Source: Modestobacter marinus
Lineage (GTDB): Bacteria; Actinomycetota; Actinomycetes; Mycobacteriales; Geodermatophilaceae
Length of the DNA stretch: 64,000 bases
Assembly (NCBI RefSeq): GCF_019799945.1
Contig: NZ_JABGCH010000001.1
Coordinates: forward strand, 248,001 to 312,000
Direction: 5' to 3'
The number at the start of each line of letters is the position of its first letter. Positions within the stretch are counted from its first letter, which is position 1. Position numbers and translations under genes: made by a program. Below, piece after piece: positions 26,400 through 35,997 of the stretch. The notes beneath the pieces are model-generated. The model searched no databases, was not told the DNA's origin, and saw only the letters and a program-made list of their open reading frames with translations.

Positions 26400-28010
26400 A
26401 TGGCCGGACCCCTGCCAGCCGTCGCCGCGCTGCGCTCCGCGGTCCGCCCCCGGCTGGCGGCCCTGGACACCGCGGTGCTCGTGGCCTGCAGCGGGGGAGC
26501 GGACTCCCTGGCCCTGGCCGCGGCGCTGGCCTTCGAGGGCCCCCGGGCCGGGCGGCCGGTCGGCGCGGTGGTCGTCGACCACGGCCTCCAGCCGGGGTCC
26601 GTGGAGCGGGCCGAGCGCACCGCTGCGCTGCTGCGGGAGCTCGAACTCGCGCCGGTGCTGGTCCGCGCCGTGCGGGTCGGGCCGGACGGCGGTCCGGAGG
26701 GCGCGGCCCGGGACGCCCGGTACGCCGCCCTGCGGACCGCCGCGGCCGAGCTCGGGGCCACCGTGGCGCTGGGCCACACGCTCGACGACCAGGCGGAGAC
26801 GGTGCTGCTCGGGCTGGCCCGCGGATCGGGCCCCCGTTCGGTCGCCGGCATGGTCGAGCACCGCCCACCGTTCTGGCGCCCGCTGCTCGGCGTCCGCCGG
26901 GAGACCACCCGGGCGGCCTGCGCCGCCCACGGCCTGCCGGTCTGGGACGACCCGTGGAACACCGATCCCGCCTACACCCGGGTCCGGCTGCGGCAGGAGG
27001 TGCTGCCCCTGCTGGAGGAGGTCCTCGGGGGTGGGGTGGCGCCGGCGCTGGCTCGCACCGCGGCGCTGCTGCGCGAGGACCTCGACGCCCTGGACGCGCT
27101 CGCCGCCGTCGAGTCCGCCCGGCTGGACGGCACCGTCGAGCTCCCGGCCGCCGCGGTCGCGGACCTGACCGCCGCGCTGCGCCGGCGGATCGTGCGCAGC
27201 TGGTTGCGCGACGCCGGCGTTCCCGACCTGCAGGCCGTCCACCTGCGCGCCGTCGACGACCTCCTCACCCGCTGGCGCGGGCAGGGCCGGGTGGACCTAC
27301 CCGGCGGTCACGGGGTCATCCGGGCGTCTGGCAGGCTGAGGGTGCTGCCGGGCCCGGACGCGGGTGACGCGGCGATCCGCACCGACGAACCCCCCCGAGG
27401 AGCCCCGACCGTGAGCGAGCCAGCCACCTCCGAGGCGCCGGCGACCGGGCAGCTGGGCCCCGACCACGGCTACGGCCCCGACATCGACCACGTGCTGCTC
27501 ACCGACGAGCAGATCCAGGCCAAGATCCGCGAGCTGGCCACCGCGGTCGCCACGGACTACTCCGGCCGGGAGGTGCTGCTCGTCGGCGTCCTCAAGGGCG
27601 CGGTGCTGTTCATGTCCGACTTCGCCCGAGCCCTGCAGCTGCCCACCCAGATGGAGTTCATGGCGGTCTCCTCCTACGGCAGCTCCACCAGCTCCTCCGG
27701 CGTGGTGCGCATCCTCAAGGACCTCGACCGCGACATCGCCGACAAGCACGTGCTGGTGCTCGAGGACATCATCGACTCCGGCCTGACGCTGTCCTGGCTG
27801 CTGAAGAACCTGGGGAGCCGGCGGCCGGCGTCGCTGGAGGTCTGCGCGCTGCTGCGCAAGCCCGATGCGGTGAAGGTCGACGTCCCGGTGAAGTACATCG
27901 GGTTCGACATCCCCAACGAGTTCGTCGTCGGTTACGGCCTGGACTACGCCGAGCGCTACCGCGACCTGCCCTACATCGGGACGCTGAAGCCCGAGGTTTA
28001 CTCGTCCTAG
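26400..28010 (+). CDS. tilS: tRNA(Ile)-lysidine synthetase, open in frame into Hpt
   Basis: TilS converts C34 of tRNA-Ile(CAU) to lysidine using ATP. ATG 26400; the PP-loop SGGADS is near residues 31-36, and [18 protein letters not shown] follows. The TilS part ends near residue 335 (GRLRVLPGP). No stop codon separates it from the downstream hpt frame, so a 536-residue TilS-Hpt polypeptide can be made by simple read-on. A good ribosome site and GTG at 27411 would also allow separate Hpt. TilS-HprT fusions are known in Listeria. Whether this is a true fusion or a lost stop is open. Confidence 0.85.
   Translation: MAGPLPAVAALRSAVRPRLAALDTAVLVACSGGADSLALAAALAFEGPRAGRPVGAVVVDHGLQPGSVERAERTAALLRELELAPVLVRAVRVGPDGGPEGAARDARYAALRTAAAELGATVALGHTLDDQAETVLLGLARGSGPRSVAGMVEHRPPFWRPLLGVRRETTRAACAAHGLPVWDDPWNTDPAYTRVRLRQEVLPLLEEVLGGGVAPALARTAALLREDLDALDALAAVESARLDGTVELPAAAVADLTAALRRRIVRSWLRDAGVPDLQAVHLRAVDDLLTRWRGQGRVDLPGGHGVIRASGRLRVLPGPDAGDAAIRTDEPPRGAPTVSEPATSEAPATGQLGPDHGYGPDIDHVLLTDEQIQAKIRELATAVATDYSGREVLLVGVLKGAVLFMSDFARALQLPTQMEFMAVSSYGSSTSSSGVVRILKDLDRDIADKHVLVLEDIIDSGLTLSWLLKNLGSRRPASLEVCALLRKPDAVKVDVPVKYIGFDIPNEFVVGYGLDYAERYRDLPYIGTLKPEVYSS
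27411..28010 (+). CDS. hpt: hypoxanthine phosphoribosyltransferase
   Basis: Purine salvage enzyme making IMP/GMP from hypoxanthine/guanine and PRPP. GTG 27411 sits 8 nt after CGAGGAG, giving 199 aa. The PRPP-binding motif [14 protein letters not shown] and LLRKPDA are present, and the C-terminal [18 protein letters not shown] is the family hallmark. In the same frame as tilS with no intervening stop (see tilS). The N-terminal ~25 residues are a low-complexity linker, which would also suit a fusion joint. Confidence 0.93.
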   Translation: MSEPATSEAPATGQLGPDHGYGPDIDHVLLTDEQIQAKIRELATAVATDYSGREVLLVGVLKGAVLFMSDFARALQLPTQMEFMAVSSYGSSTSSSGVVRILKDLDRDIADKHVLVLEDIIDSGLTLSWLLKNLGSRRPASLEVCALLRKPDAVKVDVPVKYIGFDIPNEFVVGYGLDYAERYRDLPYIGTLKPEVYSS

Positions 28011-28095
28011 CCGAGCTCGCTAGCAGGGAGGGGCGGGGTCCTTCTGGGCCGGGCGCACAGGTGCTGCGGTGTACCTTCGTCCCAAGAACGTCGCA

Positions 28096-28140
28096 CCGTG
28101 ACGGGGTGCCCCCCGGAGGTCACGGGCGGCGTCCCGTGAC
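28096..28140 (+). promoter_or_regulatory. ftsH 5' leader with two competing hairpins
   Basis: Three segments: CCGTGAC (28096-28102), GTCACGGG (28119-28126) and CCCGTGAC (28133-28140). The middle one can pair with either the first or the third, so two hairpins exclude each other. The third segment ends 53 nt before the ftsH ATG. It could be an attenuator-like or RNA-thermometer-like switch; this is inference. Confidence 0.4.
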
Positions 28141-28193
28141 GATCAGGAGGGTCGACGGGCCGGCCGGGCTCCCCCGGCCCCCGGCATCGGTGT

Positions 28194-30179
28194 ATGGAGC
28201 GTAAGAAGATCGTCCGGTCGGTCTGGTTCTGGATCGCCATCGTTGTCATGCTCGCCTTCCTGGGCTCGAGCCTGTTCCGCGGCAACGGGGGCTACGACGA
28301 GGTCTCCACATCCACCGCGCTGGAACAGCTCTCCGACGGGAACGTCCGCAGCGTCACGATCAACGACAAGGAACAGACGCTTGACCTCGACCTGAAGAGC
28401 GCGGTCGAGGGCAGCACGAAGGTCACCGCGTCCTTCCCGGCGGGGGCCTCGGAGGACGTCTTCGATCTCGTCCGGGGGGCGCAGGACGGCTCCGCGGCGG
28501 TCGACTTCGACACCCAGGTGACCCAGACCAGCCTGCTGACCAGCCTGCTGGTGAGCTTCCTGCCCTTCCTGCTGCTGCTGGCGCTGCTGTTCTGGCTGTT
28601 CAACTCCATGCAGGGCGGCGGCCGCGGGGTGATGGCCTTCGGGAAGTCCAAGGCCAAGGTGGTCAGCAAGGACACCCCGAAGACGACGTTCTCCGACGTC
28701 GCCGGCGCCGACGAGGCGATCGAGGAACTGCAGGAGATCAAGGACTTCCTGCAGAACCCGGTCAAGTTCCAGGCCATCGGCGCGAAGATCCCGAAGGGCG
28801 TGCTGCTGTTCGGCCCGCCCGGCACCGGCAAGACGCTGCTCGCCCGCGCGGTCGCCGGTGAGGCGGGCGTGCCGTTCTACTCGATCTCCGGCTCGGACTT
28901 CGTCGAGATGTTCGTCGGCGTCGGGGCCAGCCGGGTCCGCGACCTGTTCGAGCAGGCCAAGACCAACGCGCCGGCGATCATCTTCGTCGACGAGATCGAC
29001 GCCGTCGGCCGGCACCGCGGCGCCGGCATGGGCGGCGGGCACGACGAGCGCGAGCAGACCCTGAACCAGATGCTCGTCGAGATGGACGGGTTCGACGTCA
29101 AGGGCGGCGTCATCATGATCGCCGCCACGAACCGGCCCGACATCCTGGACCCCGCGCTGCTGCGCCCGGGCCGCTTCGACCGGCAGATCGCCGTCGACCG
29201 GCCGGACCTGCTCGGCCGCGTCGCCGTCCTCAAGGTGCACGCCACCGGCAAGCCGCTGGCCGACGACGTCGACCTGGAGACCGTCGCCCGCCGGACGCCG
29301 GGCTTCACCGGCGCCGACCTGGCCAACGTGCTCAACGAGGCCGCGCTGCTCACCGCCCGGCACAACGGGACGGTGATCACCGACGAGACCCTCGAGGAGG
29401 CGATCGACCGGGTCCTCGCCGGCCCCGAGCGCAAGACGCGGGCGATGAGCGAGAAGGAGAAGAAGGTCACCGCCTACCACGAGGGCGGGCACGCCCTGGT
29501 GGCGCACGCGCTGCCCAACCTGGACCCGGTGCACAAGGTGACGATCCTGCCGCGCGGCCGCTCGCTGGGGCACACCCTCGTGCTGCCCACCGAGGACAAG
29601 TACACCCAGACGCGGTCGGAGATGATCGACACCCTGGCCTACGCGCTGGGTGGCCGCGCCGCGGAGGAGCTCGTCTTCCACGAGCCCACCACCGGTGCCG
29701 GCAACGACATCGAGAAGGCCACCTCGATGGCGCGCGCGATGGTCACCCAGTACGGCATGAGTGCCAAGCTCGGCGCGGTGAAGTACGGCAACACCGAGTC
29801 CGAGCCGTTCCTCGGCCGGGACATGGGCTCGCGGCCGGACTACTCCGACGCCGTCGCCGCCGACATCGACGCGGAGGTGCGCGCCCTGATCGAGGCCGCG
29901 CACGACGAAGCCTGGGAGATCCTGGTCGAGTACCGGGACACCCTCGACGAGCTGGTGCTCGAGCTCATCGAGAAGGAGACCCTCTCCCGCGAGGACATGG
30001 CCCGGATCTGTGCCGGCGTCACCAAGCGGCCGTCCATGGCACCGTACAACGGCTTCGGCAAGCGCACGCCGTCGCAGCGACCCCCGGTGCTCACGCCCGC
30101 CGAGCGGGCCGCGGCCAACGGCCACGGCCACCCGCAACAGCCGGTCGGCGACGTCGGCGCCCCGGCCCAGGGCCGGTGA
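28194..30179 (+). CDS. ftsH: ATP-dependent zinc metalloprotease FtsH
   Basis: Membrane AAA+ protease that degrades damaged or regulatory membrane and cytosolic proteins. 661 aa from ATG 28194. Two membrane segments (residues ~9-25 and ~112-137) flank a small external domain. Walker A GPPGTGKT, Walker [32 protein letters not shown], zinc site HEGGH and the third ligand in [10 protein letters not shown] are all visible. The C-terminal tail is Pro/Gly-rich. The stop overlaps the folE GTG, starting the folate operon as in mycobacteria. The 5' leader carries competing hairpins. Confidence 0.97.
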   Translation: MERKKIVRSVWFWIAIVVMLAFLGSSLFRGNGGYDEVSTSTALEQLSDGNVRSVTINDKEQTLDLDLKSAVEGSTKVTASFPAGASEDVFDLVRGAQDGSAAVDFDTQVTQTSLLTSLLVSFLPFLLLLALLFWLFNSMQGGGRGVMAFGKSKAKVVSKDTPKTTFSDVAGADEAIEELQEIKDFLQNPVKFQAIGAKIPKGVLLFGPPGTGKTLLARAVAGEAGVPFYSISGSDFVEMFVGVGASRVRDLFEQAKTNAPAIIFVDEIDAVGRHRGAGMGGGHDEREQTLNQMLVEMDGFDVKGGVIMIAATNRPDILDPALLRPGRFDRQIAVDRPDLLGRVAVLKVHATGKPLADDVDLETVARRTPGFTGADLANVLNEAALLTARHNGTVITDETLEEAIDRVLAGPERKTRAMSEKEKKVTAYHEGGHALVAHALPNLDPVHKVTILPRGRSLGHTLVLPTEDKYTQTRSEMIDTLAYALGGRAAEELVFHEPTTGAGNDIEKATSMARAMVTQYGMSAKLGAVKYGNTESEPFLGRDMGSRPDYSDAVAADIDAEVRALIEAAHDEAWEILVEYRDTLDELVLELIEKETLSREDMARICAGVTKRPSMAPYNGFGKRTPSQRPPVLTPAERAAANGHGHPQQPVGDVGAPAQGR

Positions 30180-30826
30180 GCACGCAGTTCGAGCGCCGGG
30201 TCGACGGGGTCGGGCAGGACCCGGCCACCGGTGACCCGGTCGCCGACCTGCCCGACGCCGGCATCGACCAGGAGCGCGTGGCCGCGGCAGTCCGGGAGAT
30301 CCTGATCGCCGTGGGGGAGGACCCCGACCGCCCGGGGCTGGTCGACACCCCCGCCCGGGTCGCCCGTGCCTACGCCGAGACCTTCGCCGGGCTCGGCCAG
30401 GACCCCCACGAGGTCCTGGCGACGACGTTCGACGAGGACCACGACGAGCTCGTGCTGGTCAAGGACATCCCCATGTTCTCGACCTGCGAGCATCACCTGG
30501 TGCCCTTCCACGGCCTCGCGCACATCGGGTACATCCCCGGCGCCGACGGCCGGGTGACCGGACTGTCCAAGCTCGCCCGGCTCGTCGAGGTCTACGCCCG
30601 GCGCCCCCAGGTGCAGGAGCGGATGACGCGGCAGGTCGCCGACGCGCTCTTCGACGCGCTCAAGCCGCAGGGCGTCATCGTCGTCATCGAGGCCGAGCAC
30701 CTGTGCATGGCGATGCGCGGCATCCGCAAGCCCGGGTCGACCACGGTCACCTCGGCAGTGCGCGGGATCTTCCGGGACAGCGCCGCGACCCGGAGCGAGG
30801 CGATGAGCCTCATCCTCCGAGGGTGA
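30176..30826 (+). CDS. folE: GTP cyclohydrolase I
   Basis: First step of folate synthesis, GTP to 7,8-dihydroneopterin triphosphate. 216 aa from GTG 30176, overlapping the ftsH stop. Zinc-ligand motifs [11 protein letters not shown] and HLCMAMRG are present, with [11 protein letters not shown] and RPQVQERMT between. The N-terminal ~30 residues are variable. First of four folate genes in order E-P-B-K; a 75-nt spacer separates it from folP. Confidence 0.96.
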   Translation: MSTQFERRVDGVGQDPATGDPVADLPDAGIDQERVAAAVREILIAVGEDPDRPGLVDTPARVARAYAETFAGLGQDPHEVLATTFDEDHDELVLVKDIPMFSTCEHHLVPFHGLAHIGYIPGADGRVTGLSKLARLVEVYARRPQVQERMTRQVADALFDALKPQGVIVVIEAEHLCMAMRGIRKPGSTTVTSAVRGIFRDSAATRSEAMSLILRG

Positions 30827-30901
30827 CGGGCGAGTGAGCATCGCCTGGGTGAACGAGCGAGGATCGGAGCGAGCCCGGAACCGAGCCATCGGCGAGGGTC
30901 G

Positions 30902-31762
30902 GTGACCGGGACCGAGCTGCCGCGGCCGGGGCGCTGCCTGGTGATGGGGGTCCTCAACGTGACCCCCGACTCGTTCTCCGACGGCGGCTGCTACGCCGAC
31001 CCCGCCGCGGCGATCGCGCACGGCCTGGAGATGCACGCCGCGGGCGCGGACTACGTGGACGTCGGCGGCGAGTCGACCCGCCCCGGAGCCGACCGGGTGG
31101 AGACCGACGAAGAATGCCGCCGGGTGGTGCCGGTGGTCCGCGAGCTGGCCGCGGCCGGCGCGCGGGTCAGCGTGGACACCACCCGCGCCGAGGTCGCCGA
31201 GGCCGCGCTGCACGCGGGGGCGGTGCTGGTCAACGACGTCAGCGGCGGTCTGGCCGACGCCGGGATGGCCCGGCTGGTGGCCGAGGCCGGCGTGCCGTGG
31301 GTGCTCATGCACTGGCGCGGGCACAGCCGGGAGATGTACGCCGCGGCCCGGTACGGCGACGTCGTCACCGAGGTCATCGCGGAGCTCACCGCCCGCGTGG
31401 AGGACGTCGTCGCGGCCGGCGTCGCCCCGGAGCAGCTGGTCATCGACCCCGGGCTGGGTTTCGCCAAGCGCGCCGAGCACAACTGGGCGCTGCTCGCGCG
31501 GCTGGACCGGCTGGTCGCGGTCGGGCTGCCGGTGCTCGTCGGTGCCTCCCGCAAGACGTTCCTCGGCCGGCTGCTGGCCGGCCCCGACGGCGAGGTCCGC
31601 CCCGCCGAGGGCCGGGAGGCGGCGACCACCGCGGTGTCGGTGCTAGCCGCCGAGGCCGGCGCCTGGGGCGTGCGGGTGCACGACCCGGTGCAGTCCCTGG
31701 ACGCGATCAAGGTGGTGGGTGCGGTCTCCGGCGCCCGCGGACGAGGAGGACGGCGTGGCTAG
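30902..31762 (+). CDS. folP: dihydropteroate synthase
   Basis: Joins p-aminobenzoate to dihydropterin pyrophosphate; the target of sulfonamides. 286 aa from GTG 30902. A TIM barrel with NVTPDSFSDGG at the first strand, DVGGESTRPGA in loop 2, DVSGG, and the pterin-binding GASRKTFLGRL. The preceding 75-nt gap after folE contains repeated GAGCGAG-type sequence but no clear terminator. The stop overlaps folB, so folP-folB-folK are translationally linked. Confidence 0.96.
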   Translation: MTGTELPRPGRCLVMGVLNVTPDSFSDGGCYADPAAAIAHGLEMHAAGADYVDVGGESTRPGADRVETDEECRRVVPVVRELAAAGARVSVDTTRAEVAEAALHAGAVLVNDVSGGLADAGMARLVAEAGVPWVLMHWRGHSREMYAAARYGDVVTEVIAELTARVEDVVAAGVAPEQLVIDPGLGFAKRAEHNWALLARLDRLVAVGLPVLVGASRKTFLGRLLAGPDGEVRPAEGREAATTAVSVLAAEAGAWGVRVHDPVQSLDAIKVVGAVSGARGRGGRRG

Positions 31763-32237
31763 GACATCCCCCACCCCACCGGTCCCCGACCGCATCACCG
31801 TGCACGGGCTGACCGGGTACGGCTTCCACGGCGTCTACCCGCAGGAGCGCGAGCGCGGGCAGACCTTCCGCGTCGACGCCGTCCTGGAGCTGGACACCGC
31901 CCCCGCGGCGGACGGCGACGACCTGGCGAAGACGGTCAACTACGCCGAGCTCGCGCAGCGGCTGCACGCCGTGCTGGTGGGGGAGCCGGTCGACCTGCTG
32001 GAGACCCTCGCCCAGCGGCTGGCCGACCTGTGCCTGGGCTACCCGGTGGTCCACGCGGTCGAGATCACGGTGCACAAGCCGGAGGTCGACCTGGGGGTGC
32101 CGGCCGACGACGTCACGGTCGCCATCCGGCGTGCACGGGCATGGGAGAGGACCCACCTCTCCCCACGCCTCGCACGCTCGCCGCGGGGCCCTAAGGCGGG
32201 CCGAGAGGCAGATCGGGACAACGGTGCCGATGACTAG
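31755..32237 (+). CDS. folB: dihydroneopterin aldolase
   Basis: Cleaves 7,8-dihydroneopterin to 6-hydroxymethyl-dihydropterin and glycolaldehyde. 160 aa from GTG 31755, which has GAGGAGGA just ahead and overlaps the folP stop by 8 nt. T-fold signature: ITVHGLTGYGFHGVYPQERERGQ, then KTVNYAELAQ and a late HKPEVDL with the conserved Lys. About 35 extra residues trail the conserved core (an Arg-rich tail overlapping the folK start). Confidence 0.95.
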   Translation: MARTSPTPPVPDRITVHGLTGYGFHGVYPQERERGQTFRVDAVLELDTAPAADGDDLAKTVNYAELAQRLHAVLVGEPVDLLETLAQRLADLCLGYPVVHAVEITVHKPEVDLGVPADDVTVAIRRARAWERTHLSPRLARSPRGPKAGREADRDNGADD

Positions 32238-32733
32238 GGCCGTCTTCTCCCTCGGCGGCAACCTCGGCGACCGCGCCGGCACGCTCCGCCGCGCCATCGA
32301 GGCGCTCACCGCGGAGGGGCTGGTCGCCCGCTCCATGCTGTACGAGACCCCGCCGTGGGGCCCGGTCGAGCAGCCGCCGTACCTGAACGCGATCGCGGTC
32401 GTGCGCGGCGACCGGGACGCCGCCGGATGGCTGGCGCTGGCGCACGAGCTCGAGCTGGCCGCCGGGCGCACCAGGGAGGTGCGCTGGGGGGCCCGCACGC
32501 TGGACGTCGACGTCGTCACGGTCACCGAGGACGACGGGACGCCCGTGCTGTCCGACGACCCGGAGCTGACCCTTCCGCACCCGCGCGCCGCGGAGCGCGC
32601 CTTCGTGCTCGTGCCCTGGCTGTCCCTCGAGCCCACCGCCACCCTGCCCGGGCACGGGCCGGTCGCCGACCTGGTGGCGGCGCTCCCGGCCGACGACGTC
32701 GCCGCGGTGGTGCGCTGGGAGCACCTGGCGTGA
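32230..32733 (+). CDS. folK: HPPK (hydroxymethyl-dihydropterin pyrophosphokinase)
   Basis: Activates 6-hydroxymethyl-dihydropterin with ATP for FolP. 167 aa from ATG 32230 (GTG 32224 is a possible alternative); overlaps the folB stop by 8 nt. FSLGGNLGDR, ETPPWGPVEQPPYLNA, the metal-binding RTLDVDVV and the PHPRAAERAFVLVPW motif are intact. Last folate gene of the cluster; its stop overlaps the DUF3180 start. Confidence 0.96.
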   Translation: MTRAVFSLGGNLGDRAGTLRRAIEALTAEGLVARSMLYETPPWGPVEQPPYLNAIAVVRGDRDAAGWLALAHELELAAGRTREVRWGARTLDVDVVTVTEDDGTPVLSDDPELTLPHPRAAERAFVLVPWLSLEPTATLPGHGPVADLVAALPADDVAAVVRWEHLA

Positions 32734-33236
32734 GGCCGGTCCGCCGCCGCGACCTGGTGGCGCTCGCCGCCGGGCTGGCGGTTGCCGCCTGGCTGGTCGT
32801 GCGCGCGGCCTACGGCTCGCTGCCGCCGTTCGCCTGGTGGCTGCCGGTGCCGATCGGCGTGCTCGCCGTCGCCGAGGCGCTGGGCGCGCGCACCCTCAGC
32901 GCCCGGCTGCGGGCCCAGCGGGACCGCAGCCCCGGGCCCGGCCGGGCCGCGACGGCCGCCCGGCCGGTGGAGCCGATGCTGGTGGCGCGGCTGGCAGTGC
33001 TCGCCCAGGCCAGTGCCTACGTCGGGGCCGTCGTCGCCGGGTGCTGGGCCGGGCTGCTGCTGCACACCGCCCCCGCGCTGTCCCGGCTCACCGCGGCCCG
33101 CGGGGACACGGTGACCGCTGTGCTCGGGGTGGTGCTCGCGGCCGGCCTCACCGTCGCCGCGCTGTGGCTGGAGCAGGTGTGCAAGGTCCCGCCGGGCGGG
33201 GACGACGACGGCCCGGCGCCGGCCCCGCACGCGTAG
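32730..33236 (+). CDS. DUF3180 membrane protein
   Basis: 168 aa from GTG 32730, overlapping the folK stop. Four hydrophobic segments in two pairs, separated by an Arg/Pro-rich loop (RLRAQRDRSPG). This is the Rv3605c-type protein that follows folK throughout actinobacteria; its function is unknown. It closes the ftsH-fol operon here; the next gene is on the other strand 6 nt later. Confidence 0.9.
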   Translation: MRPVRRRDLVALAAGLAVAAWLVVRAAYGSLPPFAWWLPVPIGVLAVAEALGARTLSARLRAQRDRSPGPGRAATAARPVEPMLVARLAVLAQASAYVGAVVAGCWAGLLLHTAPALSRLTAARGDTVTAVLGVVLAAGLTVAALWLEQVCKVPPGGDDDGPAPAPHA

Positions 33237-33242
33237 CCGACC

Positions 33243-34430
33243 TCACGCCCGGGCGGCGCCGGCGGTCTCCGGGACGTTGCCGTCGACCGAGCGGCGCAGC
33301 GCAGCGTGCAGCGACTCGGGGGTGAGGACGCCGAGGAACCGGTCGCCGTCGAGCACCGCCACCCAGCCGGCGTCGTACTGCAGCATCGTGGCGAACGCGG
33401 TCTTGAGCGTCGCGGAGACCGGCACCCAGGCCTCCATCCGCCGGCAGGCCGAGCGCACGGTGCCCGTGCCCCCGGCGCGTTCGGCGGAGATCCACCCGTG
33501 CAGCCGCTTCTGGTCGTCGAGGACGACGGCCCACCGCGCGTCGGCCTGCTGCAGGGCGGCGCGGGCGTCGGCCAGGCCGTCGCCGACGTCGACCACCGGG
33601 GGCTGCTCCAGGTCGCCGACGTCGATGCCGGTGACCGCGAGCCGCTTGAGCCCGCGGTCGGCGCCCACGAAGTCGGCCACGAACGGGGTGGCGGGGGAGC
33701 CCAGCAGCTCGGCGGGTGACGCGAACTGCTCGATCGTCCCGCCGGCGCTCATCACCGCGATGCGGTCGCCGAGGCGGACCGCCTCCTCGATGTCGTGGGT
33801 GACGAAGACGATGGTCTTGCGCACGGTCTCCTGGAGCCGCAGGAACTCCGACTGCAGGCGCTCCCGCACGATCGGGTCGACGGCGGAGAACGGCTCGTCC
33901 ATCAGCAGCACGCCGGGGTCGGCGGCCAGCGCCCGGGCCACGCCGGCCCGCTGCCGCTGGCCGCCGGAGAGCTGGTGCGGATAGCGGTCGCCGTAGGTCG
34001 CGGGGTCCAGGCCGACCAGCTGCAGCAGCTCCTCCACCCGGTCGCGGGTGCGGTCCTTGTCCCAGTCGAGGAGCCGGGGGACGGTCGCCACGTTCCGGCG
34101 CACCGACTGGTGCGGGAACAGCCCGACGTTCTGGATCACGTAGCCGATCCGCCGGCGCAGCTGCACCGGGTCGACGCGGGTGACGTCCTCCCCGCCGAGC
34201 AGGATCCGGCCGCTGCTGGGCTCGATGATGCGGTTGACCATCTTCATCGTGGTCGTCTTGCCGCACCCGGACGGCCCGACGAGCACGGTGATCTCCCCGG
34301 CGGCGAAGGTCAGGTCCAGCTCGCGCACGGCGACCGTGCCGTCCGGGTAGACCTTCGCCACGCCGTCCAGCCGGATCTCCTCCGCGCCCGTGCGGGCAGC
34401 GGTTCGGTCCCGGGGGGCAGTAGCGTCCAC
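33243..34430 (-). CDS. opuCA: osmoprotectant ABC transporter ATP-binding protein with CBS pair
   Basis: Cytosolic ATPase powering glycine betaine/choline/carnitine-type import. 395 aa from GTG 34430 (ribosome site AGGAAGG). Walker A GPSGCGKTT, Q-loop VIQNVGLFPHQ, signature LSGGQRQR, Walker B VLLMDEPFSAVD, switch His in VTHD. The C-terminal ~130 residues form two CBS-like halves, the likely ionic-strength sensor in OpuA/OpuC types. Divergent from its permeases with only 26 bp between start codons. Confidence 0.93.
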   Translation of the reverse strand: MDATAPRDRTAARTGAEEIRLDGVAKVYPDGTVAVRELDLTFAAGEITVLVGPSGCGKTTTMKMVNRIIEPSSGRILLGGEDVTRVDPVQLRRRIGYVIQNVGLFPHQSVRRNVATVPRLLDWDKDRTRDRVEELLQLVGLDPATYGDRYPHQLSGGQRQRAGVARALAADPGVLLMDEPFSAVDPIVRERLQSEFLRLQETVRKTIVFVTHDIEEAVRLGDRIAVMSAGGTIEQFASPAELLGSPATPFVADFVGADRGLKRLAVTGIDVGDLEQPPVVDVGDGLADARAALQQADARWAVVLDDQKRLHGWISAERAGGTGTVRSACRRMEAWVPVSATLKTAFATMLQYDAGWVAVLDGDRFLGVLTPESLHAALRRSVDGNVPETAGAARA

Positions 34431-34456
34431 GACGTGGCCTTCCTAGCAGGCGCCCG

Positions 34457-35155
34457 ATGCTGAGCGCGTCGAGCGGTGCGGTGGTCGCGGCCGAGGCCGC
34501 GCCGAACCCCTGGTTCGACTGGTCGTACGTGACGGACAACAGCGGCACCATCCTGGACCACCTGGCCGAGCACGTGCGCCTCACGGTCGCCGCGGTCGTC
34601 CTGGGTGTGGTGATCGCGCTGCCGCTGGCCGTGCTGGCCCGGCGCGGCCGGTGGCTCGCCGGACCCGTGCTGGGGCTGTCGACCGTCGTCTACACGATCC
34701 CGTCGCTGGCGATGTTCGCCTTCGTCGCGCCCTACACCGGGCTGAGCGAGACCACGGTGCTGGTCGGCCTGGTCCTGTACTCGCTGGTCATCCTGGTGCG
34801 GAACTTCCTGGCCGGGCTGCAGGCGGTGCCCGCGGACGTGAAGGAGGCCGCGCGCGGCATGGGCTACGGCGGCGTCCGGCTGTTCTGGCAGGTGGAGGTG
34901 CCGCTCGCCCTGCCGTCGTTCATGGCCGGACTGCGGATCGCCACGGTGTCCACGGTGGCGCTGGTGACCGTGGGTGTGATCGTCGGCCACGGCGGGCTGG
35001 GGCAGCTGATCACCGGGGGCTTCAACGCGAACTTCTACCGGGCCGAGATCGTCACCGGGGCGGTCGGCTGCGTGCTGCTCGCGCTGCTGGCCGACCTGCT
35101 GCTCGCCGGCGCCGAGCGGGCGCTGACGCCGTGGTCCCGGCGGGTGCGGTCGTGA
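34457..35155 (+). CDS. opuCB: osmoprotectant ABC permease 1
   Basis: 232-residue integral membrane subunit, five or six helices. The EAA loop reads DVKEAARGMGYGGVRLFWQVEVPLALPS with the invariant Gly. ATG 34457; the stop overlaps the GTG of permease 2. Like OpuCB/ProW family members it has a short extracytoplasmic N-terminus (NPWFDWSYV). With the ATPase, second permease and binding protein it makes a complete importer. Confidence 0.9.
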   Translation: MLSASSGAVVAAEAAPNPWFDWSYVTDNSGTILDHLAEHVRLTVAAVVLGVVIALPLAVLARRGRWLAGPVLGLSTVVYTIPSLAMFAFVAPYTGLSETTVLVGLVLYSLVILVRNFLAGLQAVPADVKEAARGMGYGGVRLFWQVEVPLALPSFMAGLRIATVSTVALVTVGVIVGHGGLGQLITGGFNANFYRAEIVTGAVGCVLLALLADLLLAGAERALTPWSRRVRS

Positions 35156-35865
35156 ACCTGCTCCAGGACGCGCTGCTCTGGCTCAACGACCCCTTCAACT
35201 GGACCCGCCCCGACGGGGTGCTGGACCTCCTCCGGCAGCACCTGCGCATCTCGGCGCTCGCCGTGCTGGCCGCGCTGGTCGTCGGCCTGCCGATCGGCGC
35301 GCTGCTCGGGCACCTGGGGCGGGGCGGCGGGTTCACCGTGGCGCTGTCCAACGTCTCCCGGGCGGTGCCGACGCTCGCGCTGCTCACGATCTTCGCGGTC
35401 ACCCCTATCGGTTTCGGGCCGACGGCGACGACGATCGCGCTGGCCGTCTTCGCGGTGCCGCCGGTGCTCACCAACGCCTACGTCGGGTTCCGGGGGGTGG
35501 ACCGGGACGTCGTCGAGGCCGCCCGCGCCATGGGCATGACCGGACGGCAGCTGCTGCTCCGGGCGGAGCTTCCGCTGGCCACGCCGCTGGTCATGACCGG
35601 GATCCGGACCGCCGCCGTCCAGGTCGTCGCCACCGCCACGCTGGCCGCCCTGGTGGCCGGCGGCGGACTGGGCCGGATCATCACCCTCGGCTTTCGGCAG
35701 CAGGACTACGGCGCGGTGCTGGCCGGCGCCCTCCTGGTCGCGGCGCTCGCCCTGCTCACCGAGGGAGTGCTGGCCGCGGCGTCCTGGGCGCTGACGCCGG
35801 GTGCCAAGCGGCTGCCGCGCCGGTCGTCGATGGCGGCCGCCGTCCCGGTGCCGGTCCCGGACTGA
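35152..35865 (+). CDS. opuCD: osmoprotectant ABC permease 2
   Basis: 237 aa from GTG 35152, overlapping permease 1. EAA loop DVVEAARAMGMTGRQLLLRAELPLATP. Six predicted helices; the C-terminus is basic and Pro-rich. Pairs with permease 1 as a heterodimer, as in OpuC. Followed after 132 nt by the binding-protein gene on the same strand; the gap has a small GTGGCG/CGCCAC hairpin. Confidence 0.9.
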   Translation: MNLLQDALLWLNDPFNWTRPDGVLDLLRQHLRISALAVLAALVVGLPIGALLGHLGRGGGFTVALSNVSRAVPTLALLTIFAVTPIGFGPTATTIALAVFAVPPVLTNAYVGFRGVDRDVVEAARAMGMTGRQLLLRAELPLATPLVMTGIRTAAVQVVATATLAALVAGGGLGRIITLGFRQQDYGAVLAGALLVAALALLTEGVLAAASWALTPGAKRLPRRSSMAAAVPVPVPD

Positions 35866-35997
35866 GCTGCCCGAACCCGACCGGTGGTGCGACGGACTTG
35901 CCCGGGAGATGGGGGAGGGGGTTGAGTGCTCCCCGCGGGATCCCTCCCGCCAGACACGCGTGGCGCCCGACGCCACGGGACACAGAAGGCGGAGCTC

